Below, in pieces: positions 8,469-16,333 of a stretch of DNA of 42,739 nt (position 1 is its first letter; the number at the start of each line of letters is the position of its first letter). A model generated the notes under the pieces. The model searched no databases, was not told the origin of the DNA, and worked only from the letters and a program-made list of their open reading frames with translations. The stretch lies in contig CAZGKE010000010.1 in NCBI GenBank assembly GCA_964526035.1, positions 1 to 42,739 on the forward strand. The letters are read 5' to 3'. Source of the DNA: DAOMOD01 sp964526035. GTDB taxonomy: Bacteria > Pseudomonadota > Gammaproteobacteria > Xanthomonadales > BPKI01. The position numbers were made by a program, and so were the translations under genes.

Positions 8469-11201
8469 TCAGAACTTGTAGGTGGCGCCGAACAGGATGG
8501 TGCGGCCGTACTCGTTGTATGAGCGCGGACGGTCCGGCGTGCCCGGGTCGCGGAAGAACTCCCGGTACGACTCGTTGGTGAGGTTGTTGACCTGCAGCAA
8601 CAGGGTGAGTCCGTCGAGTCGGCCCGGGCCGAACTCGTAGCTGGTCTGGAAGTCGATCAGCTCCTCGCCCTCGATGTAGCGGGTCTCGCGATCGGCGCCG
8701 AAGCCCTGCACCTCGCCAATGAACGCCGAGCGGCTGCGGCGACTGACGCGGGTCGAGAAACCGTGATTTTCGTAATACAGCGTCACGTTCGACACGTATC
8801 GCGAGAGGCCGGGCAGCGGTTGATCGGTGCCCGGTCCCAGCGGCTGGATGGAACTGCGCGTATCGGCATAGCTGGCCAGCACACCGAAGCCGTAGAGGCG
8901 CTCGGCCAGCAGGTCCAGCGGAATCGACAGGGAGTACTCGAGACCATTGATGGTGCCACCGTCGCCGTTGGTGGGACGACCGAAGCGGCCGATGGTGCTT
9001 GGCGGCAACGGACCCTCGAAACCGCTGAGGTCGAACACGCTGAAATCGAAATCGATGGTCTGATTGAAGATGTAGGAGCTCAGGTCCTTGTGGAATGCCG
9101 CGACGCTGACGTAACCGCGCACGCCGAAGTACTTCTCGTAGCTGAGGTCGTATCCGGTGGCCCGCCATGGCTTCAGTTCCGGGTTGCCGCCACCGCCTTC
9201 CCAGATGTTCTGTCCCTGATTGATGCCGAAGCCGTTGTTGGCGCGCATCTCGTCCATGCGCGGTCGGGCAATGGAGCGCGCCGCGCCGAAGCGCAGGTAC
9301 TGCTCGCTCGGAAACTCGAAGATCAGATTGAGGCTTGGCAGCCAGTCGCCGTAGCTGATGCCCCCGTCAAACGGTTCGGCGCCGGCCGCATTGCCGCCGG
9401 GCACCGCGAAGCCGCGGGATTCCTGGTCGGCATCCACGTACTGGATACCGATGTTGCCGCGCATCGGAACGGCGCCGAGATCGGCGTCGAAGTTGAGCTT
9501 GAAGAATGCGTTCCAGACCGTCTCTTCCACTTCCCAGTCCTTGTTCAGGATGTCGGGATGGAGGTGGGTCCGCGTCGAATACAGGGTCTGGAAAGCGCGC
9601 GTGACGTCATAGGCGATCATGCGCGGAATCCCGGTGAAGCTCAGGTCCGCCGGACGCTGCAGGAGGTCGCCGGGGATGCTGGTGGGCCGCACGTTCAGGT
9701 CGAGGAAAGCCTCCGCCACCGAGCGGCTCTTCTCGCGGTTCGAATAGTTGGCGCCGAACTCCATGCTGCGGGCGAAGCCGGAATCGAAGGTTCGCTCCAG
9801 CGCGAAGCGCGCCGAGCGCAGCTCGTCCTTGAACTCCGGGAACTTGATGTAGCCGTCCTGCCCCCAGCCACCGGGATCGGTCAGCACGATGCGCGACGGG
9901 TCGCCGTAGTCGAATCCGAAGGTGAGCGTGGGCAGTCCGGTTCGGCGGTCGATGGTCACGCCGACGTCGTCAAGGTCGGACTCGGTGCCGGCGTAGGTTT
10001 CCAGAATCGATTCGCTGCGGGTAGCCTTCGACAGGCTGAAATCGGCCACGCCCTTCCAGTGATCGTTGAATTGGAACTGGTTGTTGAAGCCGAGCGCAAA
10101 GATGTCGTCATCGCGAGTGTTGACGTCGTTGCGCAGCACCGGTCGTACGCCCTGGAAAGTGCCCTGCAGCATCAGGCCATCTTCGACCACGGGATTGACC
10201 AGCGACGCACCCGACCAGCCCAGGCCGACCTGCAGGCCGCGCGTGGTTTCCACGCGCTCGTAGGTCGAGTAGTAGACGTCGATGGCGCCGGAATAGAAGT
10301 CGTTGGGCTCGAACTCGAGCACGCCCATGAAGCCATTGCGCACGTTGTCGTTCGAAGTCGAGAACGACTCCGAACCACCCAGTACCAGGGCGCCAGGCGC
10401 CGCGGGATTGTCGTTGGGGTAGCCCCAGGCGTTCCAGCGGTTGGCCTGCCCCGGCGAGTCGAGACGCGCGAAGCCCAGCGCCAGGCCCACCGTACCGTCT
10501 GCGAACTGGTCGATATAGGAGGCGCTGAACCGGTAGCCGTCGTCCGAGTAGCCCGGGTTCAGCTCGCCCAGCGAGTTGTTCTCGTAGCGTGCGTTCAAGG
10601 CTACCGCGCGTTCGCCGTAAGCCAGGGGGCGCACGGTGCGCAGGTCGACGGTGCCGGAAATGCCGGTGGCGACCAGGTTGGCGTCCGGCGTCTTGTAGAC
10701 GATCACCGAGCTGATCAGTTCCGAGGGGTACTGGTCGAACTCCACGCCACGGTTGTCGCCGCTGCTGACCTGCTCGCGGCCATTGAGCAGCGTGGTGGAG
10801 AAATCCCCTGCCAGGCCGCGGATGCTGATGGTGGAGGAGCGACCCGCGACGCGCTGCGCCGCCAGACCGGGCAGGCGTGCGATCGATTCGGCAATGCTGG
10901 AGTCCGGCAGCTTGCCGATGTCTTCGGCCGAGATGGCCTCGACGATGGAGGTCGAATCCTGCTTGATGCTGATGGCATCCTCGATGCCGCGGCGGATACC
11001 TGTGACCGTGACCGCATCGAGTTCGGCGGGGGAATCCTCATCTTCACCCTGGCGCCGCGCCGCAGCGTCCTGGCGCTCGGCCTCGTCGCTGCCGACCGCG
11101 GGGTCGGGCGTCTGGGTGGATTGCGCCTGGACACCGCCGGCCAGAGCGAGGAGCGCCGATGCCAGGGCTACGCTCAGCGTGTTGCGCTTGAACTTCCGCA
11201 T
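8469..11201 (-). CDS. TonB-dependent receptor, carbohydrate-uptake type (probable maltodextrin receptor)
   Basis: Outer-membrane beta-barrel that imports ligands too large for porins using TonB energy; here probably maltodextrins. The 910-residue product has a signal peptide (MRKFKRNTLSVALASALLAL, cleavage near GVQAQ), then an acidic linker and the TonB-box/plug start LDAVTVTGIRRGIEDAI. The plug shows KLPDSSIAESIARLPG and VAGRSSTISIRGLAGDFS, typical of the Xanthomonas/Caulobacter receptor group used for plant or algal sugars. The barrel ends in the outer-membrane consensus TILFGATYKF with C-terminal Phe. The ATG at 11201 was preferred to the longer frame because it heads the signal peptide and has GAGGGGAAGG upstream. 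The divergent amylase at 11457 and the paired operators between them support the starch role. Confidence 0.93.
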   Translation of the reverse strand: MRKFKRNTLSVALASALLALAGGVQAQSTQTPDPAVGSDEAERQDAAARRQGEDEDSPAELDAVTVTGIRRGIEDAISIKQDSTSIVEAISAEDIGKLPDSSIAESIARLPGLAAQRVAGRSSTISIRGLAGDFSTTLLNGREQVSSGDNRGVEFDQYPSELISSVIVYKTPDANLVATGISGTVDLRTVRPLAYGERAVALNARYENNSLGELNPGYSDDGYRFSASYIDQFADGTVGLALGFARLDSPGQANRWNAWGYPNDNPAAPGALVLGGSESFSTSNDNVRNGFMGVLEFEPNDFYSGAIDVYYSTYERVETTRGLQVGLGWSGASLVNPVVEDGLMLQGTFQGVRPVLRNDVNTRDDDIFALGFNNQFQFNDHWKGVADFSLSKATRSESILETYAGTESDLDDVGVTIDRRTGLPTLTFGFDYGDPSRIVLTDPGGWGQDGYIKFPEFKDELRSARFALERTFDSGFARSMEFGANYSNREKSRSVAEAFLDLNVRPTSIPGDLLQRPADLSFTGIPRMIAYDVTRAFQTLYSTRTHLHPDILNKDWEVEETVWNAFFKLNFDADLGAVPMRGNIGIQYVDADQESRGFAVPGGNAAGAEPFDGGISYGDWLPSLNLIFEFPSEQYLRFGAARSIARPRMDEMRANNGFGINQGQNIWEGGGGNPELKPWRATGYDLSYEKYFGVRGYVSVAAFHKDLSSYIFNQTIDFDFSVFDLSGFEGPLPPSTIGRFGRPTNGDGGTINGLEYSLSIPLDLLAERLYGFGVLASYADTRSSIQPLGPGTDQPLPGLSRYVSNVTLYYENHGFSTRVSRRSRSAFIGEVQGFGADRETRYIEGEELIDFQTSYEFGPGRLDGLTLLLQVNNLTNESYREFFRDPGTPDRPRSYNEYGRTILFGATYKF

Positions 11202-11325
11202 GATGTTTGCCTTCCCCTCGAAAACTCGCAAGTGGTCACGATTGCGCCCCCCTCGATGGCCTTGGTGCGCCGGCCAGGGCGATGTCGCCACGGTCGCTCG
11301 ATGACGGCTCCATGACGCTTCGGCG

Positions 11326-11373
11326 ATGTTAGCCGCGGCACCTGCGCCATGGGTTGCGCTGCATACGTATTCA
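11326..11373 (-). promoter_or_regulatory. LacI-type operator (11360-11373) plus -10-like element for the TonB receptor
   Basis: TGCATACGTATTCA at 11360-11373 is identical to the site at 7015-7028. On the leftward strand TAACAT at 11331-11326 lies exactly 28 bp from the operator edge, the same geometry as in front of the transporter. Predicted leader length to the receptor ATG is about 120 bases. Confidence 0.7.
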
Positions 11374-11379
11374 TGGTCA

Positions 11380-11426
11380 TGCACACGTATGCATGACGGT
11401 GGGAAGGCGCGCCGGGGTGGGATAGT
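11380..11426 (+). promoter_or_regulatory. LacI-type operator (11380-11393) plus -10-like element for the second amylase
   Basis: TGCACACGTATGCA at 11380-11393 is a variant palindrome whose centre is exactly 20 bp from that of the neighbouring operator. In the rightward direction GATAGT (11421-11426) lies 27 bp from its edge, and the amylase ATG follows about 30 bp later. Each divergent gene thus has its own proximal operator. Confidence 0.62.
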
Positions 11427-11456
11427 TGAACGCGGCTGACACGCGTCCTGGTGGAC

Positions 11457-14135
11457 ATGAAAACTTCGCGCCTTCTGCTTGCCGCTCTCCTGTCCGCGTG
11501 CAGCCAAGCCGCCCCGGGTGAGACGCTTGACCTTCACGTGCCTTCACCGGACTGGCGCGACCAGATCATCTACTTCGTGATGATCGACCGATTCGATGAC
11601 GCTGATCCCGCCAACAACGACCAGGGTGCCGGCGAGTACGATCCCACCGATCACCGCAAGTACAGCGGCGGTGACCTGGCCGGCATCGCGCGTCGCGTCG
11701 ACTACATCCGCGGACTCGGCGCGACCGCCTTGTGGATCACGCCACCGGTCGCCAACCAGTGGTGGGACGGCCAGCTCGGCTATGGCGGCTACCATGGCTA
11801 CTGGGCCGAGCATTTCATGAAGGTCGATGCTCACTACGGCACGCTCGACGACTACCGCGCCCTCTCGCACGCCCTGCATTCCGCGGGCATGTATCTGATC
11901 CAGGACGTGGTGGTGAACCACACCGGCAACTTCTTCGGCTACCGCGGCGGCTGGGAGCGCGCCGAGCGCAGCCGCCACTTCCAGCCGAACCCCGATTCGA
12001 GGCCGGTCAGCGCGCCACGCCAGTGGCCGTTCAGCCAGAACGACGTGCGCAACTCCGAGCACAGGCAAGCCGACATCTACCACTGGACCCCGACCATCAC
12101 CGACTTCCGGGACCGTGAGCAGGAACTCGACTTCCAGCTCGCCGATCTGGACGATCTCAACACCGAGAACCCGATCGTGCGTACGGCGCTGCGCCAGAGC
12201 TACGCCCACTGGATCCGCGAGGTCGGCGTCGACGCCTTCCGCATCGACACCGCCTACCACGTTCCACCCGACTACTTTCGCGATTTCCTCTACGGGGAGG
12301 ATCCCGAGCATCCCGGCATGCTGGCGGCGGCGCGCGCCACCGGCCGTGATGGCTTCCTTGCCTTCGGTGAAGGCTTTGGTGTCGACCGCGCACATGACGA
12401 CCACCACGCGCGCAAGCTGGAAACCTACGTGCGTGACGAATCGGGGCAGCCGCTGCTGTCGTCGATGATCAACTTCCCCCTGTATGGAAGCGCGCTCGAC
12501 GTGTTCGCGCGCGGTCGCCCGACCGCGGAGCTGGGGCACCGCATCGGCAGCATGATGACGGTGCACGCCAATCCGCAGCTGATGCCGACCTTCATCGACA
12601 ACCACGACGTCGACCGCTTTCTCTCCGGAGCGAGCGAGGCGGCGCTGAAGCAGGGACTGCTGATGCTGATGACCCTGCCGGGCATCCCGACCCTCTACTA
12701 CGGCACCGAACAGGGCTTCCGCGAGCGCCGCCGTGCCATGTTCGCCGGGGGTTTTGCATCTGGCGGGCGCGACCATTTCGATCGCGAAGCACCGCTGTAC
12801 CGCTACATCGCGGAAATCGCCGCGCTGCGGCGGGAGCATCGCCTGTTCTCACGCGGCACGCCGACCGTACTGGCCGCGAACCCCGCCGCCGCCGGTGCAC
12901 TGGCCTGGCGCATGGACTACGGCGAGACCGCCGCGCTGGTGGTCTTCAACACGGCCGGGCGCGATGCCTTGCTCGACATTGCCGACAGTGGCTGGCCATC
13001 CGGGACGCGGCTTGAGCCGGCATTCGCGATCGACAGCGACGCCAGGCCGCTGACCGCGCGTGCAGGCGCGGGCGGCCGCGTCACCGTGCGCCTGCCGCCG
13101 CGCGTCGGCTGGGTGTTCCTGGCCGACAGCTCGGACTCGCTGACGACCCAAGGGCGTACCCGTCATCCGCTGTCGATCCTGGGCCTCGAACCCGTCGTCC
13201 CGCCGACGCCCGAGACGAGTGGCTCGGCGTTCACCGACGCCATCGACGCGCATGGCGTGGCCCGCAGGATGGACAGCTTTCTGCTGGTGATCGACGACGA
13301 CCTGGCCCGTGCGCGAGCCATCCGCCCCGATGCCAAAGGCCGCTGGCGGGCAAGGATCGACACGTCGAGCATGATCGACCCCGCGCTGGAGCACAGCGTG
13401 GTGGCCTGGTCTGAAACCACCGGTGCAATCTCCGAACGCCGCCGCTTCCGCGTCGAACGGCGCTGGACGTTGCTCGCCGCGATCGAGGATCCCGCCGGCG
13501 ACGACCACGGCCCGCATGGCCGCTACCAGTACCCGACCGATGCCGGCTGGGGCGCGCATCGCCAGCTCGACATCCGCGCTGCGCGCGCCTTCGGCTCGAG
13601 TGGCTCGCTGCGCATCGAGCTGGACATGCACAGCGTCACCCATGGCTGGAATCCGGCCAACGGATTCGACCGTGTCGCCTTCACCATCTATGTCGAGCTT
13701 CCGGAACGCGACGGCGGCGCGCGCGTCATGCCGCTGCAGAACGCCGAATTGCCGGGCGACATGCGCTGGCACTATCGACTGCGCATCGGCGGCTGGAGCA
13801 ACGTCCTGCATGCTTCCCCGGGCGCCAGCGCCACGTCGGAGGGAACGCCGGTCGCAGCTGCGGCCCGCATCGAGGTCGATACCGCTGCACGGCGCATCCG
13901 CTTCACCCTTCCTGCCAGCAGCATCGGCGACCCTGAAACTCTGCTGGGCGCGCGCATCCATGTCACCACCTGGGACCAGGACGGCCACTACCGCAAGCTC
14001 GCGCCCCAGCCCGGGTCGCACTCGTTCGGCGGCGGCGACGATCGCCACGACCCGCTGGTCATGGACGATGTGCGGCTGCACCTCGACGACAGGACGACCG
14101 GAGGTGAATCGTCCCGCCGTGGTTCAGGGGAGTAG
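11457..14135 (+). CDS. Lipoprotein alpha-amylase (GH13) with glucodextranase-like C-terminal domain
   Basis: Secreted alpha-glucan hydrolase of 892 residues. A lipoprotein signal ends in AALLSAC (Cys15). The GH13 catalytic barrel spans roughly residues 30-450: DVVVNHTGNF (region I), DAFRIDTAYH with nucleophile Asp264, AFGEGFGVD with Glu305, and FIDNHDVDR with Asp384. After a beta-sandwich and a linker region (about 450-660) the protein adds a 210-residue C-terminal domain beginning IEDPAGDDHGPHGRYQYP, which resembles the surface-anchoring or sugar-binding C domain of glucodextranases and amylopullulanases. The ATG at 11457 is preceded by GGTGG; an in-frame GTG at 11451 is a near-equal alternative. 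It is divergent to the TonB receptor with shared operators, and its last 12 bp overlap the convergent endonuclease gene. Confidence 0.92.
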   Translation: MKTSRLLLAALLSACSQAAPGETLDLHVPSPDWRDQIIYFVMIDRFDDADPANNDQGAGEYDPTDHRKYSGGDLAGIARRVDYIRGLGATALWITPPVANQWWDGQLGYGGYHGYWAEHFMKVDAHYGTLDDYRALSHALHSAGMYLIQDVVVNHTGNFFGYRGGWERAERSRHFQPNPDSRPVSAPRQWPFSQNDVRNSEHRQADIYHWTPTITDFRDREQELDFQLADLDDLNTENPIVRTALRQSYAHWIREVGVDAFRIDTAYHVPPDYFRDFLYGEDPEHPGMLAAARATGRDGFLAFGEGFGVDRAHDDHHARKLETYVRDESGQPLLSSMINFPLYGSALDVFARGRPTAELGHRIGSMMTVHANPQLMPTFIDNHDVDRFLSGASEAALKQGLLMLMTLPGIPTLYYGTEQGFRERRRAMFAGGFASGGRDHFDREAPLYRYIAEIAALRREHRLFSRGTPTVLAANPAAAGALAWRMDYGETAALVVFNTAGRDALLDIADSGWPSGTRLEPAFAIDSDARPLTARAGAGGRVTVRLPPRVGWVFLADSSDSLTTQGRTRHPLSILGLEPVVPPTPETSGSAFTDAIDAHGVARRMDSFLLVIDDDLARARAIRPDAKGRWRARIDTSSMIDPALEHSVVAWSETTGAISERRRFRVERRWTLLAAIEDPAGDDHGPHGRYQYPTDAGWGAHRQLDIRAARAFGSSGSLRIELDMHSVTHGWNPANGFDRVAFTIYVELPERDGGARVMPLQNAELPGDMRWHYRLRIGGWSNVLHASPGASATSEGTPVAAAARIEVDTAARRIRFTLPASSIGDPETLLGARIHVTTWDQDGHYRKLAPQPGSHSFGGGDDRHDPLVMDDVRLHLDDRTTGGESSRRGSGE

Positions 14136-15038
14136 CTCGAATCCGTCGGTGAAAAGCGCGTCGCCCGCCGACGCACAATCATCGAGGTGCAGACAGATGA
14201 CCCACTCGGGGTGATCGATGAAAGGGTTGCGGTTGCCCTGGAAGCTGGCCACCACATCGTTGCGCCGACGCTCGAAGTCGTCCGGTGGATCGGCCTCGTG
14301 CCAGGCCAGCAGCACGCTGGTGAGACCCATGTAGGCGATCGCCGCACCATTGCCTGCCGACTGGATCTGTCCCGGGTCGTCGGTCACCCGCAGGTCGGGC
14401 TCGGCGACACCGGTGACGCCGTGCACGCCGCCCTCGTAGCGGATGTCCATGTAGAAGATCGCGCGGGCCACGTCGCCGCGTTTGCCGACCCAGACCTCGA
14501 ACACCGACGCGTTGCTCCAGTTGCTGTTGCCCGGATAGACCCCGCTGCCGCCGCCGCTGCCGTTGTTGGCAAGCGTCGGGTACTCCGTGCAGCCGACCGG
14601 GCAGTGGTCGAAGCGCTTGCTGCCGCGCGCGTTGTTGTAGGCGATGTGCGAGAGCATCAGCATGTGCGCGTCGGTGTGCGGCGCACTGTTGCCTTCGTCC
14701 GGGAAGCCGTAGGTCTTGGGCCAGGTATGTTCGCGGTCGTAGAAGCTGTTGCCGCCCGGCTGCTTCAGGTAGGACGCATTGCGGTAGACGTCGATGATGC
14801 GCTCGGAGTCGGCCGGATCCTGTTCGGCGAGCTTGAGGATGTCCCAGGTATCGGTGGTCGCCGCCGTGTAGGGAAAGCGGAGGTGGTCGTCGATCACCTC
14901 GTGCAGGGTCGCGCGCAGGCTCACGGCATCGCTGGCGATCACGTCGTCGTAGTAGTCACCCGCCGCGGAACGCTGCAGCGCCATGGCCGGCACGGCGCAC
15001 AGAGCCAAGGCGAGGAACACGAAAAGGCGAACAGGCAT
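14124..15038 (-). CDS. Secreted endonuclease I family (EndA/NucM-like) nuclease
   Basis: Extracellular or periplasmic non-specific nuclease of 304 residues. A signal peptide (MPVRLFVFLALALCAVPAMA) is followed by the His-Me-finger core: YDREHTWPKTYGFPDEG with the catalytic His104, and DAHMLMLSHIAYNNARGSKRFD providing the downstream metal-site His and Asn/Arg residues. Two Cys in FDHCPVGCTEYP may form a disulfide. Start ATG 15038 has GGAG seven bases upstream and heads the signal peptide. The C-terminus ends GDALFTDGFELLP, a short tail of the kind (aromatic-x-DGFE) I associate with exported proteins of Lysobacterales. Its stop lies inside the end of the convergent amylase gene (12-bp overlap), so the two transcripts are complementary at their 3' ends. 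Confidence 0.9.
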   Translation of the reverse strand: MPVRLFVFLALALCAVPAMALQRSAAGDYYDDVIASDAVSLRATLHEVIDDHLRFPYTAATTDTWDILKLAEQDPADSERIIDVYRNASYLKQPGGNSFYDREHTWPKTYGFPDEGNSAPHTDAHMLMLSHIAYNNARGSKRFDHCPVGCTEYPTLANNGSGGGSGVYPGNSNWSNASVFEVWVGKRGDVARAIFYMDIRYEGGVHGVTGVAEPDLRVTDDPGQIQSAGNGAAIAYMGLTSVLLAWHEADPPDDFERRRNDVVASFQGNRNPFIDHPEWVICLHLDDCASAGDALFTDGFELLP

Positions 15039-15207
15039 GGACGACTCCGACTGGGCGCGGGAGTATAGCGGCGACGCCGCGCGCATCACCAACGACCCTG
15101 TGCCCCACACCTGGCTTCGATCCGTGACCTCCGGCATCGGCAATCGACCCGTCCTCCCTGTACATTGCGCGCTGGCCCTCAGACACGACGCCGACCGGCA
15201 GCGCACC

Positions 15208-15738
15208 ATGAGCTTCGCATTCCAGACCCAACGCCTGAGCATCATCCCCTGGACCGCGCAGGATCGACCCGGCCTGGAGCGCATGGCCAGAGATCCTGAA
15301 ATGATGCGCCACATCACCCAGGGACGGATCTTCAGCGACGCCCGGATCGATGAGTTCCTCGAGCGGCAGGCACGCCATCTCGCCAATCACGGCGTGTGTT
15401 TCGGCGCCGCCAAGCTGCATGACAGCGGCGAAGTAATCGGCCTGATCGGCATGCAGCCGCATGACGACGGCCAGTTCGAGCTGGGCTGGTGGATCTGGAA
15501 GGACTATTGGAGTCAGGGCTACGCCACCGAGGCGATCCAGCCATTCATCGCCCATGCCCGGGATGCGATGGGCCTGAAGCGGCTGGTCGCCGTGATCGAT
15601 CCGCCCAACATCGCTTCGTGCCGGGTCGCCGAGAAACTCGGCATGCGCTTCGAGTGCATCAAAAGCGCCCGCGAGACGGTCGCCACCCGCGACGATGTGC
15701 CGATTGCCTACTACGGCATGGCGTTGGCAGGCGACTGA
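15208..15738 (+). CDS. GNAT-family N-acetyltransferase (RimJ/RimL-like)
   Basis: Predicted acetyl-CoA-dependent N-acetyltransferase of 176 residues, cytoplasmic. The family pattern runs from TQRLSIIPWTAQDRPGLERM at the N-terminus through FELGWWIWKDYWSQGYATEA (the strand and acetyl-CoA pyrophosphate loop, Q/RxxGxA type) to IDPPNIASCRVAEKLGMRFE, the classic NxxSxrvxEKlGF motif of the RimJ/RimL-like branch. It probably acts on a protein or small-molecule amine; the acceptor cannot be read from sequence. It is divergent from the endonuclease gene with a 169-bp gap that shows no clear regulatory site. The chosen ATG puts the conserved start of the fold at residue 8. Confidence 0.88.
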   Translation: MSFAFQTQRLSIIPWTAQDRPGLERMARDPEMMRHITQGRIFSDARIDEFLERQARHLANHGVCFGAAKLHDSGEVIGLIGMQPHDDGQFELGWWIWKDYWSQGYATEAIQPFIAHARDAMGLKRLVAVIDPPNIASCRVAEKLGMRFECIKSARETVATRDDVPIAYYGMALAGD

Positions 15739-15807
15739 TCACGCGACCTCCGCGGAACCGGCTCGCGCGGGCTAGACTTTCCAGCCAACCGTCCGGATTC
15801 AGGCCAC

Positions 15808-16260
15808 ATGAGTCGAACCATCCTGGTGACCGTACTGGCATGCCTGCTGCCATGGCCTGTTGCGCATGCGGGCGCGGACGCGGCCGTGGAAGCGACGGGA
15901 CCTGCGCCCGCCCAAACCGTCGAGGCGTTCGTCGCTGCCTTCAATCGTCGCGACATGGACGCCATCCTCGAGCTTGCGCACGCGGACATCGAGTGGCTGT
16001 CGCTGAACGCTGCGGAGATCAGCATTGAATCGCGCGGCGCTGCGGCGCTTGAGAGCAGCCTGTCCTCGTACTTCGAGAGCTGCCCCAGCTGCCGGTCAAC
16101 GGTGGCAGTCGCCGCGGTCAACGGCACCTTCGTGTCCGCTGTCGAGACCGCCTACTGGGAGGCGTCCGGCGTACTGCGCTCGCAGGCCAGTCTGTCGGTC
16201 TACGAAATCATCGATGGCCTGGTCGTGCGCGTCTGGTACTTTCCCGCAGTGAGGCCATGA
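15808..16260 (+). CDS. Exported NTF2/SnoaL-like protein
   Basis: A 150-residue protein with a signal peptide (MSRTILVTVLACLLPWPVAH, cleavage after AHA or shortly later) and one NTF2-like cone fold. The fold is suggested by TVEAFVAAFNRRDMDAILEL at its head, the ADIEWLSLNAAEI strand, a helix-strand segment with SCPSC, and VYEIIDGLVVRVWYFP at the end, which matches the closing beta-hairpin of SnoaL-like proteins. Members range from enzymes to ligand-binding proteins, so no activity is assigned. The two Cys of SCPSC could form a disulfide in the periplasm. It stands alone between the acetyltransferase and the glutathione-transferase-like gene. Confidence 0.78.
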   Translation: MSRTILVTVLACLLPWPVAHAGADAAVEATGPAPAQTVEAFVAAFNRRDMDAILELAHADIEWLSLNAAEISIESRGAAALESSLSSYFESCPSCRSTVAVAAVNGTFVSAVETAYWEASGVLRSQASLSVYEIIDGLVVRVWYFPAVRP

Positions 16261-16333
16261 ACGTGTAGTACGCAGTCGCCGCCCGGCAAACGTCGAACCG
16301 GTATGCTGAAATGCCCCGGACGCGGAGCTGGCA

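Noticed and set aside
8763..11315. 850-codon rightward frame opposite the TonB receptor
   Set aside because: It is the reverse frame of the receptor, which has signal peptide, plug and barrel end on the other strand; no recognisable protein in this frame.
15039..15207. Regulatory site or small gene between endonuclease and acetyltransferase
   Set aside because: No palindrome, good promoter or coding frame with ribosome site was seen.
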